From Trypanosoma brucei gambiense DAL972 (lineage: Eukaryota > Euglenozoa > Kinetoplastea > Trypanosomatida > Trypanosomatidae), in assembly GCF_000210295.1 (NCBI RefSeq), contig NC_026734.1, positions 248,001 to 312,000 on the forward strand: a stretch of DNA of 64,000 bases, in the 5' to 3' direction. A program made the position numbers and the translations under genes. Shown here in pieces: positions 11,339-22,239 of the stretch (position 1 is its first letter; each line of letters begins with the position of its first letter). A model generated the notes under the pieces. It made no database searches. It had not been told where the DNA came from and worked only from the letters and a program-made list of their open reading frames with translations.

Positions 11339-12334
11339 GCGTGCTGCGGCGCGACTTCATGAATCAAGTCACGGGAGCAACGAAATAAGAATATCAAAAG
11401 TCTTAAAAATGAGGAAAACAAGAAGTGATCAAACGACGTTTACGATTGCTTATGCTAATTGGCTTTGAAAGGAAGAATTATCGCCATAGAAGAGAGAGAG
11501 AGAGAGAGTAAGGATGTCACTAACCCTATTTTCCTTTACAGTCGCTCAGTTTTGCTGTTTCTTCTTATATTCCCTTACAAATTTCCCTAGCTTTTTTTTA
11601 TTTCCTTGTTCGCACGTATTCAGATTTGTTCTTTTCTTCTTTACTTCGTTTGTTGCTTGTGTTTTATTTTTTTTTCGTCTTTTACAAGTTCTGTACTTTT
11701 TATTGTCGTTGTTGCCATTTGCTCGTTCCCACATGAGCGCTGCTAAAATCCCTTCTCCGCTTCTTCACTCCGGACTTACTTTTAGCTGCCATCCTTTTCA
11801 TTGTTTGTTTGATGTTTCCCCCCACACACACACGTGTTATCGCTCCGCATTTCATTTATTTATTTATTACAAAAATATATGAACAAACAAAGATGTGCGC
11901 ACGCATGTGTTTGAGGGCATTTGTATATTTGTGAATACGTCCCTTGAAATGTGCCACTGAACCGCCCTATTTTCAAAAACAGATCGGTCGTCGTATTATT
12001 GCTATTTATTTCCATTTTTTTTTTCATAAAACCAGGTACACCAAAAAAAAAAATTGAAAGAATTGTTGGACGAACTTGCGCTTATGAGCTCACTTAGTTA
12101 GCGGGTACAAAATGAATGAAATAAATAAATAACTTTTTTTTTTAAAGTGCGGGGATAAATAAAAAATAACACAAACAGCTGAACTTCTAGAAGAGGTGTC
12201 TTGACCACTTTTTTTTTTATTCACTTCGTTTTGTTCCCATACCTTAATCTCGTTCGCCTTTTTCAATCATTAAATAAGCTTCCATTATTACGATTGAGAG
12301 TTTCCGCTTTATTTATTTTCCCGTAAATAAATAA

Positions 12335-12365
<31 letters not shown>

Positions 12366-12933
12366 GTGAAAGAACGAATAAATAAATAGTGAGGTGCTCC
12401 CTTAACGGAGTGAATTCTGTTATGTTATGTTTTTTGTTAACTCTTCTCTTCATTTTTTTTTTCGCGCGGTTAAGAATGGAGCTCCGCTCGAATTGCATTT
12501 GAGTACTGAGCTTTCCTGCTGAAAGTGAGGGAACTGCTTTCGAAGTAACATACGGATAAATTTGCCGTTTGTTTGAAAATTTACTAATTTATTTGTATTT
12601 TAATTTTTTATCTATTTCCTTTGTGTCCTCATTCCTGCTACATTTTTTTTTTATAAGTATTGAGTTGCAGAGCTTAGGAGGAATAAACACGTATTTTTTT
12701 TTTTTTTACTGCATCATTTTTGTTTGTTTGAGACCTCCGGAAGTTCCTGGTTTTCTCCCTTTTTATTTATTTTGTTTCATTTGTGTTTGATCATATGTAT
12801 TCGCTTATTAATATTTTTGATTCATCTGCCTGTGTGCATTACTAGTGATTTTATAGTGGGTGGGCATCGGAGTAGTGAATTGTTTGTTTGTTTTACCCTC
12901 AATTCCGCACTATATATATATATATATATATAT

Positions 12934-12964
<31 letters not shown>

Positions 12965-13890
12965 CTGTGTTGTTTGTGTTGTTAACATTGCGATCGCCGT
13001 TTACTACTGTTTGCTCGCAGTTTTAACACATAGTTTATTTAATTATGTGTTTGAGTTTATTGATGTTTATGATATTTGTGTTTCGGATGTATTTTTGTTC
13101 GCAGTGGGGCACCGCTGGACGCTTTCGCGCAAAAAATAAATATACGTTAATTTTGAAAGCGCTGGGAGGTTAGGTGTTGCGGAGAAGCCGCATAATTTTT
13201 TTGATACCTTTTCGCGTGTTGGTGTTGTTGTTTTTTGACGTGCCGCAGCCGCAGCTTTAATTTCTAAGGAACTCAATGAGTTTACAGAAAAAGGAGGTAG
13301 GGCGCCTTCGGGTGGACATTTTGTTGGTTCTCAAACGTCATTTTTTAATAAATAAATAAATATATATATATATATATATATATAATGTACTGCCAAATCT
13401 GTTGTTTCACCATCTCGTCATCACTACCACCGCTGCTTTGCTTAAGCAAGCGGCTGATGATATGTTCAAGTGTTCCCTCTCATTCCCGTTATTTCTTCCC
13501 TTTGCACGTGGCACAACCACATCAGGGGACGGTGAAGAGGGAACCGAAGAATTCTTACAAAAAGAAAAAGACGTCGTAGTTCGCAATCAACTCCACAAGA
13601 AATATATATATATATATATTTAAATATATAACTATTTAGGGAAGGGGAAAGGAAATAATAGAACGGAATCGTGAAAAACATACTATTGCTGCATGCTTGT
13701 GCGGGCGATAGTTCGGTGCTTGTCAACTTGCTATAGTTCCTATTAGGAGCTCAGTTCCCGGCGTTGGTATTCCCTCCGCCACCAGTGAAATTATCATATT
13801 TGTTGTTGTATTGTTTTATTTTTTTGTTTATCTTGAAATTTACGACGGCCAACTGCGGGAAAAAGAGGAGGTAACTACGGAGCAGCGCAA
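11339..13890. other. Intergenic region with AT and TTTA microsatellites
   Basis: No gene seen over 2.55 kb. Simple repeats: (AG)n near 11490-11507, (AT)n at 12335-12361, (TA)n at 12911-12932 running into (TTTA)n at 12933-12964, (AT)n at about 13360-13383, and another TA run near 13603-13619. A T-rich tract at about 13798-13833 with the first downstream AG at 13864-13865 is a candidate splice acceptor for the WD40 gene, a 5' UTR of about 25 nt. Confidence 0.7.
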
Positions 13891-16800
13891 ATGAATGAAT
13901 CCCACATGTGTCATCAAAGGCCTGTTTGCCTCAACGCCTTCACAAAACAACCCGCTTCGTCACTGGCGTTGGCGCCAACAGCCGCAGTTACGCATAAGGT
14001 GAACAGTATGAAAGTGCAACCAACGGCGGATGCACTAAAAAGCAAAATTACGCTCAATGAGGGACTGACATGTATTGATTTCCAACCGGGACGTCACCTC
14101 CTAGCTATTGGGTGCACGAAAGTTGTTCATATTTTGGAAGTGAAGCAACTGGCAGAGGGGAACCAGTCTTTCACTCCAACGCGTAGTGATAGCGGAAAGA
14201 GAGGAGGTGCGGAGAGTGAAGCTTTCCAGTCATCACATCTGCCTCATTCCTCCGGTCACATGGGACTCCGGCAGTGTGGTACGTTTTGTAATATTTCAAA
14301 GGTGGAAGCAGTTGCTTGGTACCCGGATACAGGTGAAGATGTGCTTGCCTTTGTGCAGCGAAATCGTAACATCACGATATTGTTCGACACTATCTCTGTC
14401 AAATCTAACAGACGCGTAACCAAACAGTGGATCCACAAGGCTTCAGATCGATGTCTTATCTCTTCCATGGAGGCGGGGAGTTCTCTGTCAAGTACAGCGG
14501 TGGTAAATGCTTTGAATGCCACCTGCACGCCCATCTTCGGTGGGTCAGCACCAGAGGTACCGCATCCTACTTTCCATGCGAAGCGTGACCGTGAGGGGCG
14601 TGGTATGGTTGAAGTGATTATCCCGACCGGTCACAACCACGTGGAGCGCATCGCCTGGGACCCACACAACGCATACACGTTGGCTCTGGCAGCTGATGCG
14701 ACTCATTTCGAGCTATGGCATATCCCAGTCGTTGATGATCATGTTCACATGCCGCGCCTCATCCTAAGGCCACCAGCTCATGACGAGCGTTCCACGACGC
14801 GGAGCGTCGCCTTTTCCCCTTCTAACCCTAATCTCATTGTCGTAGCGGTGCAGCTGACCAACGCGGGAAAGGTTATGATATATGATCGCCGTCATGTAGA
14901 GGTTCCACGCTGCGTGACGACGATGGGACCGTGTTTTGCCGCCTCATTCCACCCCGTGTACTGTGATTTACTTGCCGTATGCTGTCGAAAAACGAAAGCG
15001 AAGACGGACTCTCGAGTGCAGTTCTTTCGTGTGATGGATGAAATGCGCCCAGTGGGAGTGTTGAAACTACCCGCTCCCGCAAGTGTTGACAGTGGCGCTA
15101 CCACTTTCAATTCCACAGGAGCCAACTCCGGGTGGCCTGTGACGGAGCAGAATATCCTTCCACCCATCGACACTGTTGACCCTCTTAATAGACTTCGCTG
15201 GCGCCCTGCTGTGAAGGGATCTCAGGGAACAGCAGTGGATGTCACCGTCGACTCTGCAGAGGCAATAATTGACAAAATATCCTCGCAGTTGTGGTTTGCC
15301 ACGACATCGATTAATGGTCAAGAGGTCAGTGTATGGGATGCATCCAACGTCTTTTGTCCAATCTTTTCCATCAAAAGTATATCTAACAGGCGGAATGTGT
15401 CACAACGTGAGCGCACCTTACGGGAGCCGACGGATTGTGTTTGGGTAAACGCGTTGACGCTGGTATGCGTGTTTAAAGATGGGGAAGTGGAGCTTATCTC
15501 ACTATTTGATGAGGCGACAGAAAGCAATGAGACACTATTTCGTTGCGCGAGTGAGACGACTACCACTAGTGACCCAAGTAGCGACACTACCATCAACAAG
15601 ATGGTGGATCCGGGTACATTCAGCCTTGCGGCCGTACTTCCCACCGCTGCTATAGTGCCAGATTTTTTTGGTCAATGTTTGGTTGTACGCAACTCTTCTT
15701 CAGCGCTGCGCGAGTACTATGCCAATGCGATACGTGCAGACAAGGGTAAAATACTGGAACTAATGTTGTTAGAATACGGCGCGGAGTGGGGCAGCAGCAT
15801 CAGCGGAGACGGAATCACTTCATCCAGTGCCGCTTCGTTTCCAATATCAGGCACCTCCTCAAGTACAGGACTGGGAGCGGTGTCACGTGGTCTTAGGGGT
15901 ACTACTCGTATAGCCCCCGTCGCACAAACACCAGCAGACCGAAGCCAGTCGTCTCAAATAAACGCAACACTTCGCCACAGCCATACGCGACCGTTATTAC
16001 CGAACTCGGGGTCATCTGTTGATCGTTCGCGCAGTCCGTTCGTTCTCGGGGCAGAGACCCCGGGAGTAGCAACCGCCGGCGTCGCATCGGCAGCGGGAAG
16101 GCGGCACGAGTCGCTATTCCCATTTCTGATCTCCCTTGCTTCGCAGGCACAAACAACGAGCACGCCGAGAGATAACCTCCCTACTACCAGTGCTCCAGCG
16201 GCCTCAAGTGGAGATGTGCTAGAATTAGCACCTGACCGAGAAAAGCAACAGGAAGAACCTCATCGAACAACCGCAAGTCATGTCATCACGGCTCCGCCGC
16301 GGCGAAGTAATTCGACATCCCACAACGGCTGCGCTGATATATGTTATGAAAAGAGCCCAGATGGGAACGCGCGGACAGTTGGGATGCGACCGAGTCACAA
16401 TGCATTTTTGAAGCAAGAACGTCAGCAGATGCCCGCTATGTCTCCCTCTACACCCAAAATACCCTGTGCGGACATACTTGAGTTAGTGCTCCCTGCAGTA
16501 CTGTGTCCGAACAGCGCCTCCATTATAAGCCCCCTTTCACTTATGGGATCAGGAAGCGACTACAGCCGGTGCATGTTACCAAACGCTGGTGTCGCTCCTG
16601 GCAGTTGCAAGAGTAGTGAAGTCTTGAACTCCCCACTCAGTGATTTGCCATATACGCGGGGGGTACCGTACTCCTTCAGAGAATACGGTGCCAGTGGTCG
16701 AAGCACCAGCCCCCGTTCGTCCGCTGTGGCGTCACCAATTGGCTTACCAAAGCATTCTTTAGCACAACCACTACTACTGGGAGTGAAGTCACATGTGAAT

Positions 16801-18222
16801 CCAGTGATTGAACATCACATCATCTCCTCCGACATGCCCAATCTTACTTATGTCGAGCGCCTGTCAGAGCACGACGCGTTTGTACGCTATGCTAGGGAGT
16901 GGGATGTTGGGTATGATGTTGCCCGAAAGATGATAAGCGACCGCTATTCCGTCAGATGTTCAACGGATAATACAGAATACGAAGAGCGTAAAGAGGGCCA
17001 ATATTTAGCCAACAAACGCTACGTAGACAGACGCTTTGCGAGACTTATGGCACACAACGCAAAAGTTTGTTTTATTCACGAACGTACTATGCGTCTAAAA
17101 GTTGGCGCCTACTCAAGGGAGGGAATAGCGAATAGTAGTTGTGAAACAGAGGAAAGAGGACTGTGCAACGACCTCAACAGTTTTGCAGGGCAGTCAGCCG
17201 ATATTCGTGGGTCTTTATGGGCATCCGCCAAGGAAATATGGCGTAACCACAACGTGCCATACATCGCTTCACACGTGGCTTTACTTTTAGACTACGCATC
17301 ACTAACTGGTGACGTCCAGTTCTGTACAGTACTGTACCTTCTGTTCTGTTTATGGTGGGAGCAACGACACGGGTCCATGCTTAGCCACCCCTGTCCATTT
17401 CTTCCCAGTGCTAACGCTAATGCGAGAGAAGGCCACAACAGGAAATCAAGCCAGTCTGCAGTCACAACTTCTGAGGTTGGTGGATGCTCCCCACAACGTT
17501 GGCGGTTGCGAGCACTCCAATGGGTGGAGCAGTATGCATCACGCCTGTATGCAATGAAGTTATACGTCCCTATTAACGAGTTGTTGCTAGTTGTTCCCCA
17601 TGTATTAGGAGACTCCAACTCAGGTTTACCGCGGTCAGAAGAAATTGCGCAGAAGCTATTTACGTATTTGTATTGTGGAGTGTGTAGGAAAACCGAGATC
17701 GTGCCACATCACACGATGAGAGAGAAACTAGGACATCTACCGTCAAGTTTGTCGGAACAGTTATCGCTTGGAAGGAGTGGAGGGGAGGACGACAGGCAGG
17801 CAAAAACTGATCACAGTAGTGATGAATGCACAGAAACGTGTGATTCCAGCGGCGATTCGACACCACTGTCAAGCATGCGTTCTTCGTCAAGCTCTCTTTC
17901 TGCGCTTGATGGAAAAGACACGCTGGGAAGTGTTGTCGGCAGTGAAGTTATAGCTTCAGAAAGAATGAAACCAACGAGTGCTGCTTCATACGCCGGAAAC
18001 GAGCCTTCAATTTGTGGGCCCGTCACATATCGTAATGCTGTTTGTAGGAGTTGTACCAGTAACTCCCTCATGACTTGCATGATATGTGAGGAAGAAGTGG
18101 AGGGGATGTATATGTGGCTGCGTTGCTGTGGCCACGGTGGGCATGTGCAGCACATCGAGGAGTGGCTTTCGATAAGCAATGAGTGCCCCCTATGCGGCGT
18201 GCCTATTATGATGAAAGAGTGA
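13891..18222 (+). CDS. WD40 protein with C-terminal GATOR2/SEA-type zinc domain (WDR59/WDR24/Mios-like)
   Basis: 1443 residues. The N-terminal ~500 residues show WD40-like blades (for example 'VERIAWDPHNAYTLALAADATH', then a Ser/Arg segment and 'SVAFSPSNPNLIVVAV'). The middle (~610-990) is Ser-rich and probably disordered. Residues ~990-1260 look helical (Trp/Tyr/Leu-rich). The last ~50 residues form a RING/zinc-ribbon-like module: C1396-x2-C1399, C1412-C1413, H1415, H1418, H1421, C1432-x2-C1435, around 'CGHGGHVQHIEEW'. That CGHGGH..H..EW signature with an N-terminal propeller is typical of WDR24, WDR59 and Mios, the GATOR2 (yeast SEA) subunits that control TORC1 by amino-acid status on lysosome/vacuole membranes. 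Which subunit it matches is unclear. A TOR-family kinase lies 13 kb downstream in the same cluster, which is suggestive only. Confidence 0.8.
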   Translation: MNESHMCHQRPVCLNAFTKQPASSLALAPTAAVTHKVNSMKVQPTADALKSKITLNEGLTCIDFQPGRHLLAIGCTKVVHILEVKQLAEGNQSFTPTRSDSGKRGGAESEAFQSSHLPHSSGHMGLRQCGTFCNISKVEAVAWYPDTGEDVLAFVQRNRNITILFDTISVKSNRRVTKQWIHKASDRCLISSMEAGSSLSSTAVVNALNATCTPIFGGSAPEVPHPTFHAKRDREGRGMVEVIIPTGHNHVERIAWDPHNAYTLALAADATHFELWHIPVVDDHVHMPRLILRPPAHDERSTTRSVAFSPSNPNLIVVAVQLTNAGKVMIYDRRHVEVPRCVTTMGPCFAASFHPVYCDLLAVCCRKTKAKTDSRVQFFRVMDEMRPVGVLKLPAPASVDSGATTFNSTGANSGWPVTEQNILPPIDTVDPLNRLRWRPAVKGSQGTAVDVTVDSAEAIIDKISSQLWFATTSINGQEVSVWDASNVFCPIFSIKSISNRRNVSQRERTLREPTDCVWVNALTLVCVFKDGEVELISLFDEATESNETLFRCASETTTTSDPSSDTTINKMVDPGTFSLAAVLPTAAIVPDFFGQCLVVRNSSSALREYYANAIRADKGKILELMLLEYGAEWGSSISGDGITSSSAASFPISGTSSSTGLGAVSRGLRGTTRIAPVAQTPADRSQSSQINATLRHSHTRPLLPNSGSSVDRSRSPFVLGAETPGVATAGVASAAGRRHESLFPFLISLASQAQTTSTPRDNLPTTSAPAASSGDVLELAPDREKQQEEPHRTTASHVITAPPRRSNSTSHNGCADICYEKSPDGNARTVGMRPSHNAFLKQERQQMPAMSPSTPKIPCADILELVLPAVLCPNSASIISPLSLMGSGSDYSRCMLPNAGVAPGSCKSSEVLNSPLSDLPYTRGVPYSFREYGASGRSTSPRSSAVASPIGLPKHSLAQPLLLGVKSHVNPVIEHHIISSDMPNLTYVERLSEHDAFVRYAREWDVGYDVARKMISDRYSVRCSTDNTEYEERKEGQYLANKRYVDRRFARLMAHNAKVCFIHERTMRLKVGAYSREGIANSSCETEERGLCNDLNSFAGQSADIRGSLWASAKEIWRNHNVPYIASHVALLLDYASLTGDVQFCTVLYLLFCLWWEQRHGSMLSHPCPFLPSANANAREGHNRKSSQSAVTTSEVGGCSPQRWRLRALQWVEQYASRLYAMKLYVPINELLLVVPHVLGDSNSGLPRSEEIAQKLFTYLYCGVCRKTEIVPHHTMREKLGHLPSSLSEQLSLGRSGGEDDRQAKTDHSSDECTETCDSSGDSTPLSSMRSSSSSLSALDGKDTLGSVVGSEVIASERMKPTSAASYAGNEPSICGPVTYRNAVCRSCTSNSLMTCMICEEEVEGMYMWLRCCGHGGHVQHIEEWLSISNECPLCGVPIMMKE

Positions 18223-18723
18223 ACTGTTTGCGTAGACGTGGTTTGTCTGTAGAGTTATCGGCGTCCACCGAGACAACTCTACCTGGTAAGTTCCTTCATC
18301 TACATCAAGGGTGCATTTGAATGACCATATGCACTTTCTTCCGTCGTTATGGCCCCAATCTCATTGACTTAGGAAAAGGAGAAAACAAGGGAAATAGGGT
18401 TTTTTTAGTTGCTTTTCATACAGAGCGTGTTTTAAGTTTCTGTGCAAACAAAGCCGAACAACTTTCTTCCCACGCGCGGACGTCCGCCAACTCTACAGTT
18501 TGGCGTGAAGAGCATGTATTTTTCCTCAACTGAGACTAAGCTACCAAACGATTACGCTTCCCTTAGCTTTGTTTTTTCCTGTCCTATCATTGTTCTACGT
18601 CCAATATACTTGCTTTATGTTTTCTAACCCTTGTAACGCTGTGCGCGAGTGGAGTGGGGCGAACACAAACAGCACGTATCTATATATATATATATATATA
18701 TACAGATATAGACACATAGAAGG
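18223..18723. other. Short intergenic region with TA microsatellite
   Basis: 500 bp. It includes pyrimidine-rich DNA at about 18560-18635 with an AG at 18648-18649, a possible splice acceptor, and a (TA)n tract at 18680-18702 just before the next ATG. No gene is seen. Confidence 0.6.
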
Positions 18724-21700
18724 ATGCCGTCGCCCAAACTCCTGTATTCGGTGGGTTTACCTGAATTTTATGCTGATGGCTTTGCGTTAGCCGTACCACC
18801 CCCGCCACCGGCAGACATGCCTTCACCCTTCCTTGCACGTCGGCAGGAAGGGAGTAGTGAAGAACAAGGTAAAGAGGAAGAAAGCGTGGGATTTACTCCG
18901 AGAAACTTCTTAGTGGCACCCCATGTGTCACAGGCCACTCCTACCCCAAGCACCACATTGACGTCTAGCGATCCATGCACAGTTTCCGCCCCTCATGTGC
19001 ACGTCTCGGAAACCTTGTCAGATCACCTAGGGCCATGCACCTCATCCACGCAGAGTTTTCAGACTCCGAACAATGCGACAGCAGGCACCTCTAACACAAC
19101 GCCGACCTACGAGCTGGCACAGCTGTTGTGTGATGCCGTGATGAAGTGTTACAGACGGGAGGATGAGCTTCGGCAACAACTGCGAAGGGTGGATGAGGAG
19201 AAAGAGGACGGTGGGTGGCGTGCATATAACAGTAAATTGAACAGCAAGGAAGTGGCACCTCGTTCAGGGGCATTTCCACGTATGGTTGATAGCATCCACT
19301 CGCTGAAGTGCAGGCGCCGCCAGCAGGTGCAGTTGAACGAAAATCACATGCTAAACGTGACGCGGGTGAGGGAGACACCCCAACTGGTGAGGGATGCAGT
19401 GCAATATGCTCAACAGCTTATCGAATGGCGCTCTAACAGCGACGACAACTCTAACATCAGCGTTGATCCAATCTCGTCTAACACGGAGTTCCCAAACACA
19501 GAAAAAAGACATCAGCACGGACGCGCGGAGCCGCCAACTCAGCCAAACCACCCATGTGGTGAGGGTCGTGATTCTAGTCATATGCTTTATGCAAAGTATC
19601 CACCTCCACTATTCCATACAACATCATTCGCCGACGGTGTTACACGGCTCCTGAGGTGGATTCGAACATGGCAGCGATCATCCTCGGCAGCTGAGGCCGC
19701 CGAACGGGCCCCCGATGGGAGAAGAAACTTGAAGAGAAAGAGAAACACTACGACGGAAACAGAGTCCAAGAAAAGAGCAATCTTTTCAACGGGGTTTCCA
19801 GCTTCCAACGAGGTGGATCTGAAGGGGCGTAAGCAAGGGGCAAGAGGCGGAGTGGTAGGAGTAGGTAGCACGGCAAATGCGAGCGTTGAAAGCAGAAGCT
19901 CCAGCAGCAGTTCGTCCAGCAGCAGTAGCAGCTCGAGCAGTAGTAGTTCTAGCAGCAGCAGCAGCAGCAGCAGTTCGAGTAGTAGTAGCAGTAGTAGTTG
20001 CAGTGATGCTTCTCAAGAAGCGCAGCAGCAACAAAAAGAGCAGCGGACATCTCTCCAACGTTACTACGACACTTGGCTACATGTAGCCGACACATTGGCC
20101 AGTGGATGCGTCAATAGTACCCTTGAAAGTGGTTTAGCAATGGATCACATGGCCCACCCGGGACTCCCTCCAGAGCTGTGCCGCAAGGCGGATCGTGGAC
20201 TCTTGAGTGACCAAATTATGTATGACGAGCACGGAAACAGAATGCGTAGTATGCGTCTCGCTCGCAAGATGGCGAAGGAGCGCGCAAAGCAAGAAAAGAG
20301 GCGTCGTGTGCTGGAGCGGCGCCGCGGTTATTTTGCACGTGACGAGGAGGAAAATAATATGACCGCGTTGAACGTGTTACTGTCTGACAACATTCGGGTA
20401 GACGACAAGGGCAATATGTGGAAGCATGATGTCGAAGACGACGTGACCAGTATTGCTATGATATATGGACCGTGTGGAGTGGGGAAAACGGCCATTGTTT
20501 ATCTAGCAGCGGCCGTGCTCGGTTATCGTGTGGTGGAAATGAATACTGCGGTGCGGCGATGCCCGAAAAATATTGACCGACTTTTATCGGAACTGACACG
20601 CAGTCACAGACTCAGTGGTTTGGCGAGTTGCAAGCCGTTGATGTCAATTGAGGAGGAATTCAAAAAACTGAAGACGGAACAAGCGAACGAGGCCGAGTTA
20701 AGAAAATCAGCTGCCAAATCGACACCGGTGAAGAATAAAAAGGGAAATGCTATTTCTGCTAAAGCGGTGGCAGCTTTTTTCAAGAAAAATGTTCCGGAAA
20801 ATGTGGTGGATGTCCACACAGAAGGGATTGTGGAAATTGCGGTATCGACTGAGAATGACAACCGTGCACGTGAAAAGGAAAAAGAGGCGGCAGCGAGTGC
20901 AGCCCAGCCGTCCACGACAACGCCAAACGCTACCTTGGATGAAACGACGCGCACCATATTATTAATTGAAGATGTAGACGTTATTCTTGGTGACGAGAGC
21001 ATGCGGACTTTCTACACGGCGGTGAAGGATTTGGCTCAGCGCAGTAAAGTTCCGATCGTCCTCACAGCCTCTTCCCCCCCTTCCACCACCATAGGGGGTT
21101 CAACCGGGCGCCCTACAAAAGTGGCTGCGGCGGGTAACGACCTTGTCCAAATGATTCCCATGAGTGCAGTTCAAGCAGAGCAATACTTCGGGAGGCGGAC
21201 ACCATTCACGCGCATCGGCCCAATGTCACGTAGTGAACTGTTCGCACAGATGGTTGTTGTTGCCGCTGCGGAGCGCGGATTACTATCGCTGCGCGAGGAC
21301 ACGGTGCCTTGCCCGCCCAAGAAAAAGTTACGAAGGCGACGGAGGGGGAAAAGAAAGGCAAACTCTACCGAAGGAGAGACAAAGCCTAAGAAGGAGAAGC
21401 TGATCTCGTTCACAACGGTTGTTGTGAATGACGTGGCGATGTTTGAAAGCCTTGCTGATGCACTACGAGAGGAGGTTTACGGAAATGTCGAGGATATCGA
21501 ACAGTGCCACACATTGAATGACCAGACGGATGTTCGAAGGTGGCTTAATCGTCTGCAGTATCTGCTCTTGCGTGAGTTCTGGCCAATGAACTGCTCCACA
21601 TTTACTGATGACATCACATCTCTCCCACTAACAATCATCGAGGGGCCACCAACGTCTAAGATACATCCAGATACAGACGACACTGAGGTTTCTAGGAGCG

Positions 21701-22239
21701 AATGGGATGCGCGGCTCGGCCGCATGTTACGCGAATCTCCCAACGCCGTCCGCTCTACAATTGCATCCTGCTGGGAATGGAACCATTTTCAATATAGTGA
21801 GGAGGCAGCCTCTGTAGCGATACATTCGACAACACCAGCGGTTACGCAGTTTTCCGCCCCGGGGCCAGGCGGTACCACAGGTGACGTTACAGATGATGGG
21901 GGCGCGGATGTGCCCCCATGTGAAGCTCGTGGAAGCAACATTATTCTCAGCTCGCAATGTCCCTGTGGCGAGTGCGACGCCTCCTTCATGCCCTCTGTTG
22001 ATATGCGCGATCTCTTCGGGTTTCGAACACTGCTAAATGGTCTTCCTTCACCTGAGCACGCACGGAACTGCATCACGACTAACGATCGCATGAATGCCTT
22101 CGGCTCATGGTGGCGCCGCACAAAGAAAAAGGAAGCAGCGAAGCTTTTCGTGGCGGGTTGCAGTGAGAAATCGTACATGGACGTTATCGGGTTCAGCTGT
22201 CTGCTTCAGCAGTCTACTGTTGTTTTACATATAGATTAG
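18724..22239 (+). CDS. AAA+ ATPase of the ATAD5/ELG1 clamp-unloader type
   Basis: 1171 residues. Residues 1-390 are low complexity. A pure serine tract runs S392-S425 (34 Ser). A basic helical stretch follows at about 515-545. Walker A is at 582-589 (G-P-C-G-V-G-K-T), followed by 'LGYRVVEMN'. Walker B-like 'LLIEDVD' lies at 746-752, and a sensor-1-like strand 'VPIVLTASS' near 776-784. A ~150-residue Lys-rich insert separates Walker A from Walker B. This spacing and the form of both motifs resemble ATAD5/Elg1, the large subunit of the RFC-like complex that unloads PCNA from chromatin, rather than RFC1. A basic patch (~865-890, Lys/Arg-rich) may be a nuclear signal. The C-terminal ~300 residues are helical and divergent. 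Alternatives are Ctf18-like or another RFC-type ATPase. Confidence 0.75.
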   Translation: MPSPKLLYSVGLPEFYADGFALAVPPPPPADMPSPFLARRQEGSSEEQGKEEESVGFTPRNFLVAPHVSQATPTPSTTLTSSDPCTVSAPHVHVSETLSDHLGPCTSSTQSFQTPNNATAGTSNTTPTYELAQLLCDAVMKCYRREDELRQQLRRVDEEKEDGGWRAYNSKLNSKEVAPRSGAFPRMVDSIHSLKCRRRQQVQLNENHMLNVTRVRETPQLVRDAVQYAQQLIEWRSNSDDNSNISVDPISSNTEFPNTEKRHQHGRAEPPTQPNHPCGEGRDSSHMLYAKYPPPLFHTTSFADGVTRLLRWIRTWQRSSSAAEAAERAPDGRRNLKRKRNTTTETESKKRAIFSTGFPASNEVDLKGRKQGARGGVVGVGSTANASVESRSSSSSSSSSSSSSSSSSSSSSSSSSSSSSSSSSSCSDASQEAQQQQKEQRTSLQRYYDTWLHVADTLASGCVNSTLESGLAMDHMAHPGLPPELCRKADRGLLSDQIMYDEHGNRMRSMRLARKMAKERAKQEKRRRVLERRRGYFARDEEENNMTALNVLLSDNIRVDDKGNMWKHDVEDDVTSIAMIYGPCGVGKTAIVYLAAAVLGYRVVEMNTAVRRCPKNIDRLLSELTRSHRLSGLASCKPLMSIEEEFKKLKTEQANEAELRKSAAKSTPVKNKKGNAISAKAVAAFFKKNVPENVVDVHTEGIVEIAVSTENDNRAREKEKEAAASAAQPSTTTPNATLDETTRTILLIEDVDVILGDESMRTFYTAVKDLAQRSKVPIVLTASSPPSTTIGGSTGRPTKVAAAGNDLVQMIPMSAVQAEQYFGRRTPFTRIGPMSRSELFAQMVVVAAAERGLLSLREDTVPCPPKKKLRRRRRGKRKANSTEGETKPKKEKLISFTTVVVNDVAMFESLADALREEVYGNVEDIEQCHTLNDQTDVRRWLNRLQYLLLREFWPMNCSTFTDDITSLPLTIIEGPPTSKIHPDTDDTEVSRSEWDARLGRMLRESPNAVRSTIASCWEWNHFQYSEEAASVAIHSTTPAVTQFSAPGPGGTTGDVTDDGGADVPPCEARGSNIILSSQCPCGECDASFMPSVDMRDLFGFRTLLNGLPSPEHARNCITTNDRMNAFGSWWRRTKKKEAAKLFVAGCSEKSYMDVIGFSCLLQQSTVVLHID
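19897..19998 (+). repeat. Poly-serine tract (34 consecutive Ser codons)
   Basis: Thirty-four consecutive Ser codons inside the ATPase gene, followed by Cys. The tract mixes AGC, AGT, TCG, TCC and TCT, so it is not a plain trinucleotide expansion. The codon mixture suggests age or protein-level selection. Confidence 0.95.
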
